From Dokdonella fugitiva (GTDB lineage Bacteria > Pseudomonadota > Gammaproteobacteria > Xanthomonadales > Rhodanobacteraceae), in assembly GCF_004342425.1 (NCBI RefSeq), contig NZ_SLWQ01000013.1:1-64000 (forward strand): DNA of 64,000 nt, in the 5' to 3' direction. The position numbers were made by a program, and so were the translations under genes. Of this stretch, positions 34,820-50,490 are shown piece by piece. Below the pieces are notes generated by a model that saw only the letters and a list, made by a program, of their open reading frames with translations, ran no database searches and was not told the origin of the DNA. Positions within the stretch are counted from its first letter, which is position 1; each line of letters opens with the position of its first letter.

Positions 34820-35494
34820 ATGCAATCCACATCGCCGATGACGAACGTGCCGCGTGTCGAGACGCTGGGGCAGCTCGTCGGGCAGTTCGCCCACGACCTC
34901 AACAACCAGCTCGCGATCGCGCTCGCGAGCGTCGAACTCGCATCCCGGCTCGACGATCGCGACAAGGTGCGGCAGCTGCTGAGCCGCGCGATCGATGCAA
35001 TCGAGCGCCAGCGCGCCCTGCTCGAGGCGATGGCGAACGCATCCGCCGCCTGTGCGCGCCCCGAAGCCTGCGACGTGCACGCATTGCTGGAAGACGTGGG
35101 TACGCGATTGCCGTCGCGCTTCGTGCTCAAGCGCAGTGCCGCCGATGCCACCGTGGTCTGCGACCGCGCGTTCCTGTGCGATGCGCTCGCGCACCTGCTT
35201 GCCCATTCAGCCTCAGGGGACGCGCTCACGATCGAGACGAGCAACGACCCCGCCTCGCGCCTCGATGGCGCCGCATCGCTCGTGCTGGTGGTCGCGCCGA
35301 TGGCGCCACCGGACCGCGGCCCCGAGCGCGCATTCGCACCGTTCGGTGGAGCGGACGGTGGCGGACTCGGCCTCGCGCAGATCCACGACACGGTGCGCCG
35401 CACCGGTGGCCGGGCCGATTTCCAGGCGTTGCCGGGCGAGGTCTTCGGCCTGCGCATCGAGCTGCCGCTGGCGGCCTTCGCCGTGGCGGGTTGA
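34820..35494 (+). CDS. degenerate NtrB-like histidine kinase core
   Basis: 224 residues, no sensor domain and no membrane span. A dimerisation/phospho-acceptor helix with FAHDLNNQLAIALASVELA resembles the H-box of NtrB-type kinases. The ATPase part ends in a G2-like GGGLGLAQIHDTVRRTGG. The N-box, usually NLLxNA, reads HLLAHSA, losing the magnesium-binding Asn, and no DxGxG box is evident. It may therefore be a pseudokinase, a phosphatase or a phosphotransfer dimer. Its stop lies seven bases from the stop of the convergent sigma-54 regulator, a likely partner. Confidence 0.65.
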   Translation: MQSTSPMTNVPRVETLGQLVGQFAHDLNNQLAIALASVELASRLDDRDKVRQLLSRAIDAIERQRALLEAMANASAACARPEACDVHALLEDVGTRLPSRFVLKRSAADATVVCDRAFLCDALAHLLAHSASGDALTIETSNDPASRLDGAASLVLVVAPMAPPDRGPERAFAPFGGADGGGLGLAQIHDTVRRTGGRADFQALPGEVFGLRIELPLAAFAVAG

Positions 35495-35501
35495 GCGTGC
35501 C

Positions 35502-36881
35502 TCAGTCCGGCTTGTCGTCGTCCGGCCCGCTGCCGACGAGGTCGTCGCCGATCAGTCCCTGTTCGCGGTAGCGCAGCAGGCGGTTGTAGATCGTCTTGGT
35601 GGTGATGCCGAGGGCGCGCGCGGCGCGCCGCTTGTTGTTGCTGCTCGCGGCGAGCGTCTTCAGCAGCATCTCGCGTTCGACGTCGTCGAAGCTCATGCCG
35701 ACGGCGAAGCGGATCGAGCCGTCGTGCTCGGTGATCGCGCGTGGAGAGGTGTCCTCCGCGATCGTCACCGTGTCCTGGTCGGCCAGGATGTACGCGCGCT
35801 GCACGGCATGGCGCAGCTCGCGCACGTTGCCGGGCCAGTTGCGGTCGCCGAGGCGGCGCAGGCTGTCCGCATCGAACACCCGCGTGGTGGCGTAGCGGCG
35901 GTTGAGGCGTTCGAGGAAGTGGCGCGCGAGCAGCGGGATGTCCTCGCGCCGCGCGCGCAGCGGCGGGATCGTCAACGGGAACTCGCCGAGGCGGTAGTAG
36001 AGGTCGGCACGCAGGTGGCCGTTGGCGACCGCGAGCTGCGGATCGCGATTGGACGCGGCGACGATGCGCACGTCGACGGGGATCTCGCGCGCGCCACCGA
36101 CGCGCGTGAGGGTGCGCGTCTCCAGCACGCGCAGCAGGTACACCTGCAGCGCGAGCGGCATCTCGGTCACTTCGTCGAGGAACAGCGTGCCGCCCTGCGC
36201 CTGTTCGAAGAAGCCGCCGTGCGCCTGTGCTGCGCCCGTGAATGCGCCGCGCTCGTGGCCGAACAACTGGCTGCTGAGCAGGTCGTGGGCGATTGCGCCG
36301 CAGTTCACCGCGATGAAGCGCCCACTGCGGCCGCTCAGCTCGTGCAGCGCCTGGGCGACGAGTTCCTTGCCGGTGCCGCTTTCGCCGTGCACGAACACGG
36401 CGACGTCGAGCGGCGCGACGCGGCGTATCTGCTCGAACAGCGCGCGCATCGGCGCGCTTTGCCCCACCATGCCGCCGACCGGCGCGGCCGCGCGCGGCAG
36501 GCGCGTCGCCGCGCGTTCGCGCGCATCGCGCATCAGCTTGGCGAGCGCGTCCACGGCGACCGGCTTGACCAGGTACTCGACCACGGGCTTGCGCACCGCG
36601 CGCACCGCGCTCTCGATCGACGGGAATCCGGTCGCGATGGCGATGCGGCCGTGTTCGGTCAGATCGATCTCGTCGACGAGGTCGAGCCCGTTGCCGTCGG
36701 GAAGCGAGAGGTCGACCAGCAGCAGGTCGAAACGCGCTTCCTCGACGCAACACCGCGCTTCCGCCAGTGTCGCGGCCTGCGTCAGCTCGCACTGCTCGAG
36801 GCGCGCGACCTCGGCGACGATGTCGCGGAAGGCATCATTGTCGTCGACGACGAGCACGCGCGCGGCGTTCGATTGATCCAT
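35502..36881 (-). CDS. NtrC-family sigma-54-dependent response regulator
   Basis: 459 residues. A receiver (VLVVDDNDAFR, phospho-Asp in LLLVDLSLPDGNG, Lys in YLVKPV) is followed by an AAA+ domain with Walker A GESGTGKELVAQ, the sigma-54-contacting GAFTGA loop and FLDEVTEMP, and a Fis-type HTH (NNKRRAARALGITTKTIYNR). It should activate RpoN-dependent promoters when phosphorylated. The start is ATG 36881 with AGAGG upstream; longer in-frame versions run through Pro/Arg-rich sequence. Convergent with the degenerate kinase at 34820-35494. Confidence 0.92.
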   Translation of the reverse strand: MDQSNAARVLVVDDNDAFRDIVAEVARLEQCELTQAATLAEARCCVEEARFDLLLVDLSLPDGNGLDLVDEIDLTEHGRIAIATGFPSIESAVRAVRKPVVEYLVKPVAVDALAKLMRDARERAATRLPRAAAPVGGMVGQSAPMRALFEQIRRVAPLDVAVFVHGESGTGKELVAQALHELSGRSGRFIAVNCGAIAHDLLSSQLFGHERGAFTGAAQAHGGFFEQAQGGTLFLDEVTEMPLALQVYLLRVLETRTLTRVGGAREIPVDVRIVAASNRDPQLAVANGHLRADLYYRLGEFPLTIPPLRARREDIPLLARHFLERLNRRYATTRVFDADSLRRLGDRNWPGNVRELRHAVQRAYILADQDTVTIAEDTSPRAITEHDGSIRFAVGMSFDDVEREMLLKTLAASSNNKRRAARALGITTKTIYNRLLRYREQGLIGDDLVGSGPDDDKPD

Positions 36882-37000
36882 CGATGAACCTCTGCAGGAC
36901 GATGCGTCGCGACGCGATGCCTCCCCGCGACACCGGGAGAACATACCGCATTCCGCCGCGGCGACGCGCGCTCGCGAGGGCGCGTTCATGTTTCGTTGGC

Positions 37001-37026
37001 AAAAAAAGACTGCCAGGAGGCAGTCT
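37001..37026 (-). terminator. intrinsic terminator of the small minus-strand gene
   Basis: On the minus strand AGACTGCC, a four-base loop and GGCAGTCT are followed at once by seven Ts. A textbook Rho-independent terminator about 97 bases after the stop at 37124, which supports expression of that small gene. Confidence 0.85.
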
Positions 37027-37079
37027 CGGGGACCGAGGTTCGGACGCGGGGCGCGCGCGGGAAGGGCGGCCCGGGCATC

Positions 37080-37091
37080 GGGGGGGGGGGG
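37080..37091. repeat. poly-G tract (12 G)
   Basis: Twelve consecutive G on the plus strand (C on the minus strand), followed by AGGGAGG. It falls in the 3' untranslated region of the small minus-strand gene, between its stop and its terminator. Confidence 0.9.
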
Positions 37092-37123
37092 AGGGAGGAA
37101 CCTCGGGTACTCCAGAAACAATT

Positions 37124-37363
37124 TCAGACGACGGCCGCCGCGCGTTCATCGAACGCGTGCGCCGACGGGGCATGCGCGACGGCGGCGTCGCGCTCGATCA
37201 CGCTCCAGCGCTCGACGCTCCAGGCCGGGTAGCGCCACCAGCGCGTCGCGAACTCGCCGCGCCGGTAGCAGCCGCGCAGGGGCACGCAACGCGCATCGAT
37301 CATGAACTGGACGGCTTCATCCTCGCCCGGCAAGCGTTGCGCGGTCGTGGTCCACATCCCCAT
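37124..37363 (-). CDS. small protein of unknown function (79 aa)
   Basis: 79 residues from ATG 37363 (MGMWTTTAQRLPGEDEAVQF). Six Trp and a beta-strand pattern (FMIDARCVPLRGCYRRG, EFATRWWRYPAWSVERW) suggest a compact beta domain. GAGAGGG precedes the start; ATG 37357 or 37375 are alternatives. A perfect intrinsic terminator downstream supports it as a real transcription unit. Family not recognised. Confidence 0.6.
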   Translation of the reverse strand: MGMWTTTAQRLPGEDEAVQFMIDARCVPLRGCYRRGEFATRWWRYPAWSVERWSVIERDAAVAHAPSAHAFDERAAAVV

Positions 37364-37642
37364 GTCCCTCTCCATCGGACGGATGAAGCCGCCCTCGCAG
37401 AAGGGAAAGCACGCGGCGTGCCAAAGCGTGCCGGTCGACGGGAATACGTTGAATGAACGGCGCTGACGCTTCGAGCGCGTGCGATGGTCTTTCGCGAGTG
37501 GGAAATTTCTACACGGTGCGTGAACCTTTTTTCGCGATGTGCACCGCGCGTCGAATCGGTAAGCTAGCGCGGTGTCTCCGTTGCGCATGCGTGCGCGCAG
37601 CGCACGCGGGGACGCTTTCATCGACGTCGTACAGGGGGTGGC

Positions 37643-43386
<5,744 letters not shown>

Positions 43387-43402
<16 letters not shown>

Positions 43403-45126
43403 GCGCCGCCGTCGACGCGCCGGCCGACCGCGCGCGCATCCTGCTCGTCGACGACCAGCCGGCGCGCCTGCTCACCTACGAGGCGATCCTCGCCCCGCTC
43501 GGCGAGGAACTGGTCGCGGTGCAATCGGGCGAGGAGGCGTTGCGGCGCCTCATGGAGGTCGAGTTCGCGGTGATCCTGCTCGACGTGAGCATGCCGGGCC
43601 TGGACGGCTTCGAAACGGCCGGCCTCATCCATGCGCATCCGCGTTTCGAGAACACGCCGATCATCTTCGTCACCGGCGTGCACGTCGGCGAGCTCGACCG
43701 CCTCGAGGGCTACCGCCTCGGCGCGATCGACTACGTGCAGATCCCGCTCGTGCCCGACATCCTGCGCAGCAAGGTCGCGGTACTGGTCGAACTGTACCAC
43801 CGGCGGCGCGAATTGCGCGCGCTCAACCAGAGCCTCGCCGGCGAGAACGCGAGCCTCGCGCAGGCGAACCTCGACTTGCAGATCGAGCGCGCGCGCGAGT
43901 TCCAGGCGCTGTCGGAAACGCTCGCGGCGGCCAATGCGAAGCTGTCCGAGGCGAACTCGGCGCTGGAGGCGGAAGTGGCCGAGCGGCGCCATGCCGAGCA
44001 GGTCTCGCTGCAGCTCGCGTCGAGCCTGCGCAAGCTAGACCGGCGCAAGGACGAGTTCCTCGCCACGCTCGCCCACGAATTGCGCAATCCGCTCGCGCCG
44101 ATCCGCAGCGCGGTGGCCGTGCTGCAGGGCCCGGCGCTCGACGAGGCGACCGCGCGCCACACGCTCGAGGTGATCGACCGCCAGGTGCAGCAGCTCGTGC
44201 GCCTCGTCGACGACCTGCTCGACGTCTCGCGCATCACCTACGATCGCATCGAGCTCAAGCGCGAGCGCGTCGAGATCGGCGCGGTGCTCGCCGCGGCGCG
44301 CGACATGATCCTGCCGTCGATCGAGCAGCGTGGCCAGGCGCTCACGCTGCAGCCGCCGCCGCTGCCCGTGCACGTGGACGGCGATCCGCAGCGCCTGACC
44401 CAGGTGATCGGCAACCTGCTCAACAACGCGAGCAAGTACACCCCGCCCGGCGGCACGATCGCGCTCGGCGCGCGCGGCGAAGGCGAGCGCGTGCGCGTGA
44501 CCGTGACGGACGATGGCATCGGCATCGCCGCCGAGGACCTGCGCAACGTGTTCGACCTGTTCGTGCAGGTCGACGCCGCGCGCGAGCATGCGCAGGGCGG
44601 CCTCGGCATCGGCCTCACCCTGGTCAAGCGCCTGGTGGAAATGCACGGCGGCACGGTCTCGGTCGAGAGCGAAGGGCGCGGCCGCGGCGCGCGCTTCACG
44701 GTCGAGCTGCCGTGCGCGATGGAGCCGTCGCTGGCGGCGCCGTCGGCGGGCGAGGCCGGCGTGGCCGGTGCCTCGCGCAGGATCATCGTCGTCGACGACA
44801 ATCGCGATGCAGCGGACATGCTCGCCCTGACCCTGCAGATGCTCGGCCACGAGACGCGCGCGGTGTACGACCCGCTGCTCGCGCTCGACGCGATCGCTGC
44901 CTTCGGTCCCCACCTCGCCTTCGTCGACCTCGGCATGCCGCGACTCGGCGGCCTCGAGCTCGCCGGCATGATCCGCGAGCGCTTCGGCCGCTCGATCCGG
45001 CTCGTCGCATTGACCGGATGGGGCCAGCCCGCCGATCGCGAACGCACGCGCGAGGCCGGCTTCGACTTCCATTTCGTCAAGCCGATCGAGCTCGGCCAGG
45101 TCGAGAAGCTCTGCGCGGACGGGTGA
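43387..45126 (+). CDS. hybrid histidine kinase with receivers at both ends
   Basis: 579 residues. Receiver 1 (RILLVDDQ, Asp in ILLDVSMPGLDG), a long coiled coil (about 135-220), HisKA (LATLAHELRNPLAPI, His230), HATPase_c (IGNLLNNASKYT, DDGIGI, GGLGIGLTLVKRL) and receiver 2 (IIVVDDNRDAADM, VDLGMPRLGG, HFVKPIEL). Soluble. It starts inside the end of the poly-HAMP kinase gene, so the two are translationally coupled and probably work in one phosphorelay, with receiver 1 a candidate target of the larger kinase. Confidence 0.9.
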
Positions 45127-45134
45127 ACGGCGCC

Positions 45135-45941
45135 TCAGCCGCGGGCGAGCAGCCGGCGGTACTGCGCCATGTGGCGGATCGCCTCGCGCGGCTGGTCGAG
45201 TTCCTCGCACAACAGGGCGAGGTTGTAGTGGGCATCGGCCATCTGCGGATCGAGGCTGAGCGCCGCTTCATAGGCCTTGCGCGCCTGCGGCTTGCGGTCG
45301 AGGTCGTCGAGCAGCACGCCGAGGTTGTAATGGAGCAGGGCGTCGCGTATGCCGGCCTCGAGCGCGTCGAGATAGGTGCGCACGGCCTCCTCGTAGCGGC
45401 CCAGTTCGTGCAGCAGCCGACCCTTGTTGATGCGCGCGTCCACGCGGGATGGGTCGGCGGCGATCGCGGCGTCGTAGGCCGCGAGCGCTGCCGCGCTGTC
45501 GCGGCGCTCGAGCGAGCCGTCGTCCGCACCCTCGCGTGCCGCCGCACGCGCCGGCGCAGGCTCGATCACGCGCAATGAGCCCGCATCGGGGTCGTTCTCG
45601 AACGCGAGCAGGTACTGGCCCGACCCGGCCGCCCAGCGCGCGCCGCCTTCGCGCACGACGACCTCGTCGGCGATCGCGCCGATGCTGAGGCCGGACAGCG
45701 GCATCTCCTCGGGCAGGCGTGCGCGCAGGTCCTTCAGCGCCCGCACGATGCGCCGCTGCGGAATGTTCGCCGCGGCGAGCGCCTGCGCGGTGCGCAGCAC
45801 GATGAGATCCTGGAACGAGAACTGCCACGCATTGCGCGAGCCGCGCGCCGGCGCGACAAAACCCGCCGCGATGAGCGCACGGATCGTGCTGCGGGGCAGG
45901 CGGAGGAGTTTCTCGACGTCGCGGACGCCGTACGAATGCAT
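45135..45941 (-). CDS. MerR-like HTH regulator with TPR domain
   Basis: 268 residues. A MerR-type winged helix at the N-terminus (YGVRDVEKLLRLPRSTIRALIAAG, IVLRTAQALAAANIPQRRI) is joined through an Ala-rich linker to three or four TPRs (DARINKGRLLHELGRYEEAV; DALLHYNLGVLLDDLDR; ADAHYNLALLCEELDQ). There is no metal-binding loop. It starts six bases after the ku stop on the same strand, so it is probably in the ligD-ku operon and may regulate it. Confidence 0.8.
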   Translation of the reverse strand: MHSYGVRDVEKLLRLPRSTIRALIAAGFVAPARGSRNAWQFSFQDLIVLRTAQALAAANIPQRRIVRALKDLRARLPEEMPLSGLSIGAIADEVVVREGGARWAAGSGQYLLAFENDPDAGSLRVIEPAPARAAAREGADDGSLERRDSAAALAAYDAAIAADPSRVDARINKGRLLHELGRYEEAVRTYLDALEAGIRDALLHYNLGVLLDDLDRKPQARKAYEAALSLDPQMADAHYNLALLCEELDQPREAIRHMAQYRRLLARG

Positions 45942-45947
45942 CGCGTC

Positions 45948-46844
45948 CTACTTCGCCTTGCGTGCGGCCTTGCGCTTCGGAGCGGCTTCGGCCTCGGCAC
46001 GCTTGGCCGGCTTGCGCGCGGGTTTCGCCGCCGTCTTCGCCGCCGCGCCTCTCGCGGCCGCCGCGCCGCCCTTGCGCTCGAGGCTCGCGCGCAGCGCTTC
46101 CATGAGGTCGATGATCTGCGCGCCGCCCTGTTCGGGTTCCTCGGCGAGCGTGATCTGGTGTCCCTCCACCTTCTGCTGCACGGCCGCCTCGATGCGCGCG
46201 CCGACTTCGTCCTTGTATTCGCGCGGATCCCAGGTGCTCGAACTCTGCTGGTCGATGAGCTGCTGGGCGAGCTTGAGCTCGGCGTCCCTGACGTCGGTCG
46301 TCGCGATGTCGATCTCGCTGATCGGCCGCACTTCATTCGCGTACAGCAGTTGCTGCATGACCAGGCCGTCCTCGACCGGGCGGATCATCACGATGTACTG
46401 CTTGCCGCGCGTCGCCCAGCGGCCGATTGCGCAGCGCTTGGACGTGCGCAGCGCCTTGGCGAACAAGGCATAGGGCTTGGCGCCGCCCTTGTCCGGCGCG
46501 AGGTAGTAGGCCTTGTCGAAGTAGACCGGGTCGACCGCGGAGATCGGCACGAATTCGGAGATGTCGGCCGCATGGCTGCCCGCTTCCTCGAGCGCCTTGA
46601 GCTCCTCGGAGGTGAATTCGACGTACTGGTCCTTGGCGAATTCATAGCCCTTGACCATGTCCTCGCGCGCGACCGGCACGCCTTCGAGCGCGCAGATCAT
46701 CTGCTGCTTGAGGCGCGAACCGCAGCCCTTGTGCAGCAGATTGAAGGAGATCTTGTGGCTCGCCTCGGTGGCGGAATACAGCTTCACCGGGATCGAGACG
46801 AGGCCGAAGGAAATGCTTAGCGACGCGATGGATCGTGCAGCCAT
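45948..46844 (-). CDS. ku: Ku, DNA end-binding protein for NHEJ
   Basis: 298 residues. Homodimeric ring that threads onto double-strand ends and recruits LigD. MAARSIASLSISFGLVSIPVKLY at the start, CGSRLKQQMIC, KGYEF, and the core WDPREYKDEV are canonical. The C-terminus (after about 255) is a Lys/Ala/Arg-rich tail, as in many bacterial Ku proteins, which aids DNA binding. Start ATG 46844 has GGAGA upstream; the longer ATG at 46913 is not needed. Downstream of ligD by 111 bases. Confidence 0.95.
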   Translation of the reverse strand: MAARSIASLSISFGLVSIPVKLYSATEASHKISFNLLHKGCGSRLKQQMICALEGVPVAREDMVKGYEFAKDQYVEFTSEELKALEEAGSHAADISEFVPISAVDPVYFDKAYYLAPDKGGAKPYALFAKALRTSKRCAIGRWATRGKQYIVMIRPVEDGLVMQQLLYANEVRPISEIDIATTDVRDAELKLAQQLIDQQSSSTWDPREYKDEVGARIEAAVQQKVEGHQITLAEEPEQGGAQIIDLMEALRASLERKGGAAAARGAAAKTAAKPARKPAKRAEAEAAPKRKAARKAK

Positions 46845-46955
46845 GATGGTCTCCGGTTCCGCGCCTGCCGCCTCGCCATCGGGACGGCGTGTCGATGGTG
46901 CGCATGCGCGCATGTACGGAAGCTGGCGCGGGCGCGAGCGGGACGACGCGCATGC

Positions 46956-49748
46956 TCAGCGTCGTTTCGAGCCGAGTATGCGGGCCAGATCCTGCTTGCG
47001 TTCGAGAATGTCCGCCCAGCGATCTCCCTTTTGAATCAACGTCTTTACCACATTTGTTACGGTAAAGTCGAGGGGGTGGGCCTTTTCGAGTTCGGCCCAG
47101 CTCAGCGGCATCGACACGGGCGCGCCAGGTACCCCGCGCGGCGAGTAGGCGGAGTTGAGGGTCTTGCCGCGCACGTTCATGTTGTGGTCCATGAAGATCT
47201 TGCCGGTGCGCTTCTGCACGCTCCATTCCATCGTGATGTCCTTCGGCCGGCGCTTGAGCAGGTGCCGGCTCACGAGTTCGGACACGCGGCGCGCGTCGTC
47301 GAAGTCGAGCGTGCGCTCGATCGGCACGAACACGTGCAGGCCGGTCTTGCCGGACGTCTTCACGATCGGCTCGAGCTTCATTTCGGCGAGCAGCTCGCGC
47401 AGCGCGAAGGCGACCTCCTTGCCCTTCTCGAACGCGACCGTGTTGAGCTCGGGTTCGGCACCCTTGGCCTCCTTGCCCGAGTAGATGTACGGGTCGATGT
47501 CGAAGACGACGTAGTCGGGGTAGTTCAGCACCGACGCCTCGAGCGCTTCGAGCGAACTCGAAAAGTCCGTCGACTTCGACACCGAATCCGGACCGACCTT
47601 CGCGCGCGAATGCCAGACGTGGAACTCGAGCGTGCCCGACTGCGCGAGCCAGAGCAGGGTCGGGAGATCATTGCAGACGAGGTAGTCGTGCTGCTCGTCG
47701 CGGTGTTCGGAGAACACGGTGATCGTGTGCGTGAAGGCGGGACGCGCCTGCTCCCAGTGCTTCTGGAAGAAGCGCTGGCCGCCGATGCCATCCGGCATGC
47801 GGATCATCGTCAGCGGCCGGTCGGCGAGGTGCGGCAGGATCAGCGGCGACACCTGTGCGAAGTAGCGCAGCAGGTCGCGCTTGGTCAGCGCGGGTTGTTT
47901 CAGCGCGGCATCGGCCGGCCAGTAGACGCGGTCGAGATGGGTGAGGCGGATGCGCTCGGCGCCGACGGCGAGGTCGAGCGTGTTCTTCGGCTGTTCGAGC
48001 TGGGCGAGGACTTCGCCGATGCGCGCATCCACCGGCGCCGCTGCTCCAGCGCCCTTGCGCGCGCGCGTGCGCGGTTCGGCCGGTTCGGCATGGCTGCGGC
48101 CGCGCGCGGAGGGCGCGGCCTTCACTTCGCCCGCGGCGTCGCTCGCAAGGTCCGGCGCCCGCGCCCGGCTGCGCCGCACGGATTTCGGATCGATGTCGTC
48201 GCGCAGGCGCAGGAACACCGGCGCGCGCAGGGATCCGTCATCGGTCCAGCTCTGGTATTCCACCTCGGCGACGAGTTCCGGTTTCACCCAGGTGGCAGGG
48301 CCATTGACGAGGGGCCGACTCGCGAACGGGCAGCTGCGCGTGCGCAGGGCCTGCAGGCGCTCCTCGAGTTCGCCGAGCGAGCGACCGTCGAGGCCGGAGC
48401 CGACGTGCGAGGCGAAGCGCAGTTCGCCACCCTCGTGATAGCCGATCAGCAGCGAGCCGAGCGCTGCGCGCGAGCCCTTGCCGCGTGTGTAACCGCCGAT
48501 GACGAACTCCGCGCTCTGCACCGGCTTCACCTTGAGCCAGGACGGCGACCGCTTGGCCGGCTCGTAGCGGCTGTCCTTGCGCTTGCCGATCACGCCTTCG
48601 AAACCGCTCGCGAGTGCTGCCTGCTCGAGCGCAGGCCCGTCCTCGTCCGCGTGCACGCACTGCACGAGTGGCGAGGGCAGCAGGCATTGGGCGAGATGGC
48701 GACGGCGGTCCGCGTACGGCAGGCGGCGCAGGTCGATGCCGGCGAAATACAGCAGGTCGAAGGCGAAGAACAGCGTCGGCGAGGCCCTGTCGGCCGCGGC
48801 GATCTCGCGCGCGTTCTTGAGCTGGAAGCGGTTCTGCAGCGCGTTGAACGAGGGCTTGCCGCTCGCGTCGAAGGCGACGATTTCGCCGTCGAGGATCACG
48901 CCATGCGGCCCCTGCTGCTTTAGTTCCGCGGCGAGGCGCGGGAACGTCGGTGCAAGTTCCAGCCCGCGGCGCGAACGCATGCGCACGCCAGGTTCGTCGA
49001 CGTACACGAGCATGCGGTAGCCATCGAGCTTGGGTTCCCACAGCCACGCCGGGTCGCGGAAAACCTTCGCGCCGGTCTCGGCCTGCATCGGTGCGAATGG
49101 CGCCGGCATCGCCGCGTGCTTACCGGTCGGAACGAGGCGGGACGCGGGCATGCGCTGCACGGGCACGACCTCGAGGTCCTTCACCTCGACGCCGGAGAGC
49201 ACCGAGCGCGGCTGCGCGTGGAGGTCGTGCGGGCCGGCGAAGCGGTCCTTGTGCTTGATCAGCAGCCAGGTCTTCGCATCCTTCGTGCGCACGAGTGCGA
49301 ACGAGCCCTTGAGCTTCTCGCCGCGCAACTGGATGCTCAGCTTGCCCGCGGCGAGTTCCTCGCGCACGCGGCGCTGCGCCAGCGCGCGATCGTCGAAGGC
49401 GGTGCCGCCTTCGTCGGGGCTGTACACGCCGCAATCCCACACGATCACTTCGCCCGCGCCGTACTGGCCCGGCGGGATCACGCCTTCGAACGAGGCGTAG
49501 TCGTACGGATGGTCCTCGACGAACACCGCGAGCCGCTTGTCGTTCGGGTCGAGCGAAGGGCCGCGCGGCACCGCCCACGACAGCAGGACGCCGTCGCACT
49601 CGAGGCGGAAGTCGTAGTGCAGGTGGCGGGCCGAATGCTGCTGCACGACGAACAGCAGCGGGCCGGCGGCGTCCGCGCGCACCCCGGGCTTGGGCTCGGG
49701 GGTGGTTTCGAAGCGGCGCTTCGCGGAATATTCGCCGAGTTTCGCCAT
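46956..49748 (-). CDS. ligD: multifunctional DNA ligase LigD (PE-LIG-POL)
   Basis: 930 residues. Three catalytic domains in the Pseudomonas order: 3'-phosphoesterase (residues about 30-170; HSARHLHYDFRLE, LSWAVPRGPS, DYASFEGVIPPGQYG), ATP-dependent ligase with nucleotidyl Lys240 in EPKLDGYRM and DGEIVAF, then after an Ala/Arg-rich linker a polymerase/primase of the AEP family (RVYWPADAALKQP, VVFDIDPYIYSG, TSGKTGLHVFVPIE). It trims, fills and seals broken ends with Ku. Start ATG 49748. Divergent from the DUF72 gene, 30 bases apart. Confidence 0.95.
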   Translation of the reverse strand: MAKLGEYSAKRRFETTPEPKPGVRADAAGPLLFVVQQHSARHLHYDFRLECDGVLLSWAVPRGPSLDPNDKRLAVFVEDHPYDYASFEGVIPPGQYGAGEVIVWDCGVYSPDEGGTAFDDRALAQRRVREELAAGKLSIQLRGEKLKGSFALVRTKDAKTWLLIKHKDRFAGPHDLHAQPRSVLSGVEVKDLEVVPVQRMPASRLVPTGKHAAMPAPFAPMQAETGAKVFRDPAWLWEPKLDGYRMLVYVDEPGVRMRSRRGLELAPTFPRLAAELKQQGPHGVILDGEIVAFDASGKPSFNALQNRFQLKNAREIAAADRASPTLFFAFDLLYFAGIDLRRLPYADRRRHLAQCLLPSPLVQCVHADEDGPALEQAALASGFEGVIGKRKDSRYEPAKRSPSWLKVKPVQSAEFVIGGYTRGKGSRAALGSLLIGYHEGGELRFASHVGSGLDGRSLGELEERLQALRTRSCPFASRPLVNGPATWVKPELVAEVEYQSWTDDGSLRAPVFLRLRDDIDPKSVRRSRARAPDLASDAAGEVKAAPSARGRSHAEPAEPRTRARKGAGAAAPVDARIGEVLAQLEQPKNTLDLAVGAERIRLTHLDRVYWPADAALKQPALTKRDLLRYFAQVSPLILPHLADRPLTMIRMPDGIGGQRFFQKHWEQARPAFTHTITVFSEHRDEQHDYLVCNDLPTLLWLAQSGTLEFHVWHSRAKVGPDSVSKSTDFSSSLEALEASVLNYPDYVVFDIDPYIYSGKEAKGAEPELNTVAFEKGKEVAFALRELLAEMKLEPIVKTSGKTGLHVFVPIERTLDFDDARRVSELVSRHLLKRRPKDITMEWSVQKRTGKIFMDHNMNVRGKTLNSAYSPRGVPGAPVSMPLSWAELEKAHPLDFTVTNVVKTLIQKGDRWADILERKQDLARILGSKRR

Positions 49749-49778
49749 GTCTGTATCGCGTCGGACGAGGGCCGGGCC

Positions 49779-50490
49779 ATGACAGCACGACTGTGGGCGG
49801 GAGCGAGCGGCTACTCGTTCAAGGAGTGGAAGGGAAGCTTCTACCCCACGACGATGAAGCCCGACGGCATGCTTGCCTGGTACGCCGCGCGCCTGCCCAC
49901 GGTCGAGATCAACAATACCTTCTACCAGATGCCGAAGGCATCGGTGCTGGAGACCTGGGCCGCGACGACGCCGCAGGGATTCCGCTTCGCGATCAAGGCG
50001 CCGCGGCGCATCACGCACGATGCGCGCCTCGAGGCGGACGCCGCGGCCGATTCGGTCATCTACCTGTACCGCACGCTCGAATCGCTCGGCGCCAAGCGCG
50101 GACCGGTGCTGTTCCAGCTGCCGCCGTTCATCCGCAAGGACCTCGCACGGCTCCGCGATTTCCTCGCCGTGCTGCCGGGCGATCATCGCGCCGCGTTCGA
50201 ATTCCGCCACGCCAGCTGGTTCGACGATGGCGTGTACGCGTTGCTGCAGGGCGTCGGCGCCGCGCTGTGCCTGTCCGAACGCGAAGACGATGCACCGCCG
50301 CCGCTGGTCGAGACCGCGCCCTGGGGCTACGTGCGGCTGCGCCTCGAGGACTACCCGGACGACGAACTCGGGCGCTGGGCGCAACGCCTGCGCGCGACCT
50401 CATGGACCGACGCGTACGTGTATTTCATGCACGAACCGACGGCACCCGCATACGCGACGACGCTGCTGCACGGCGTGGAGGAGGGGCACG

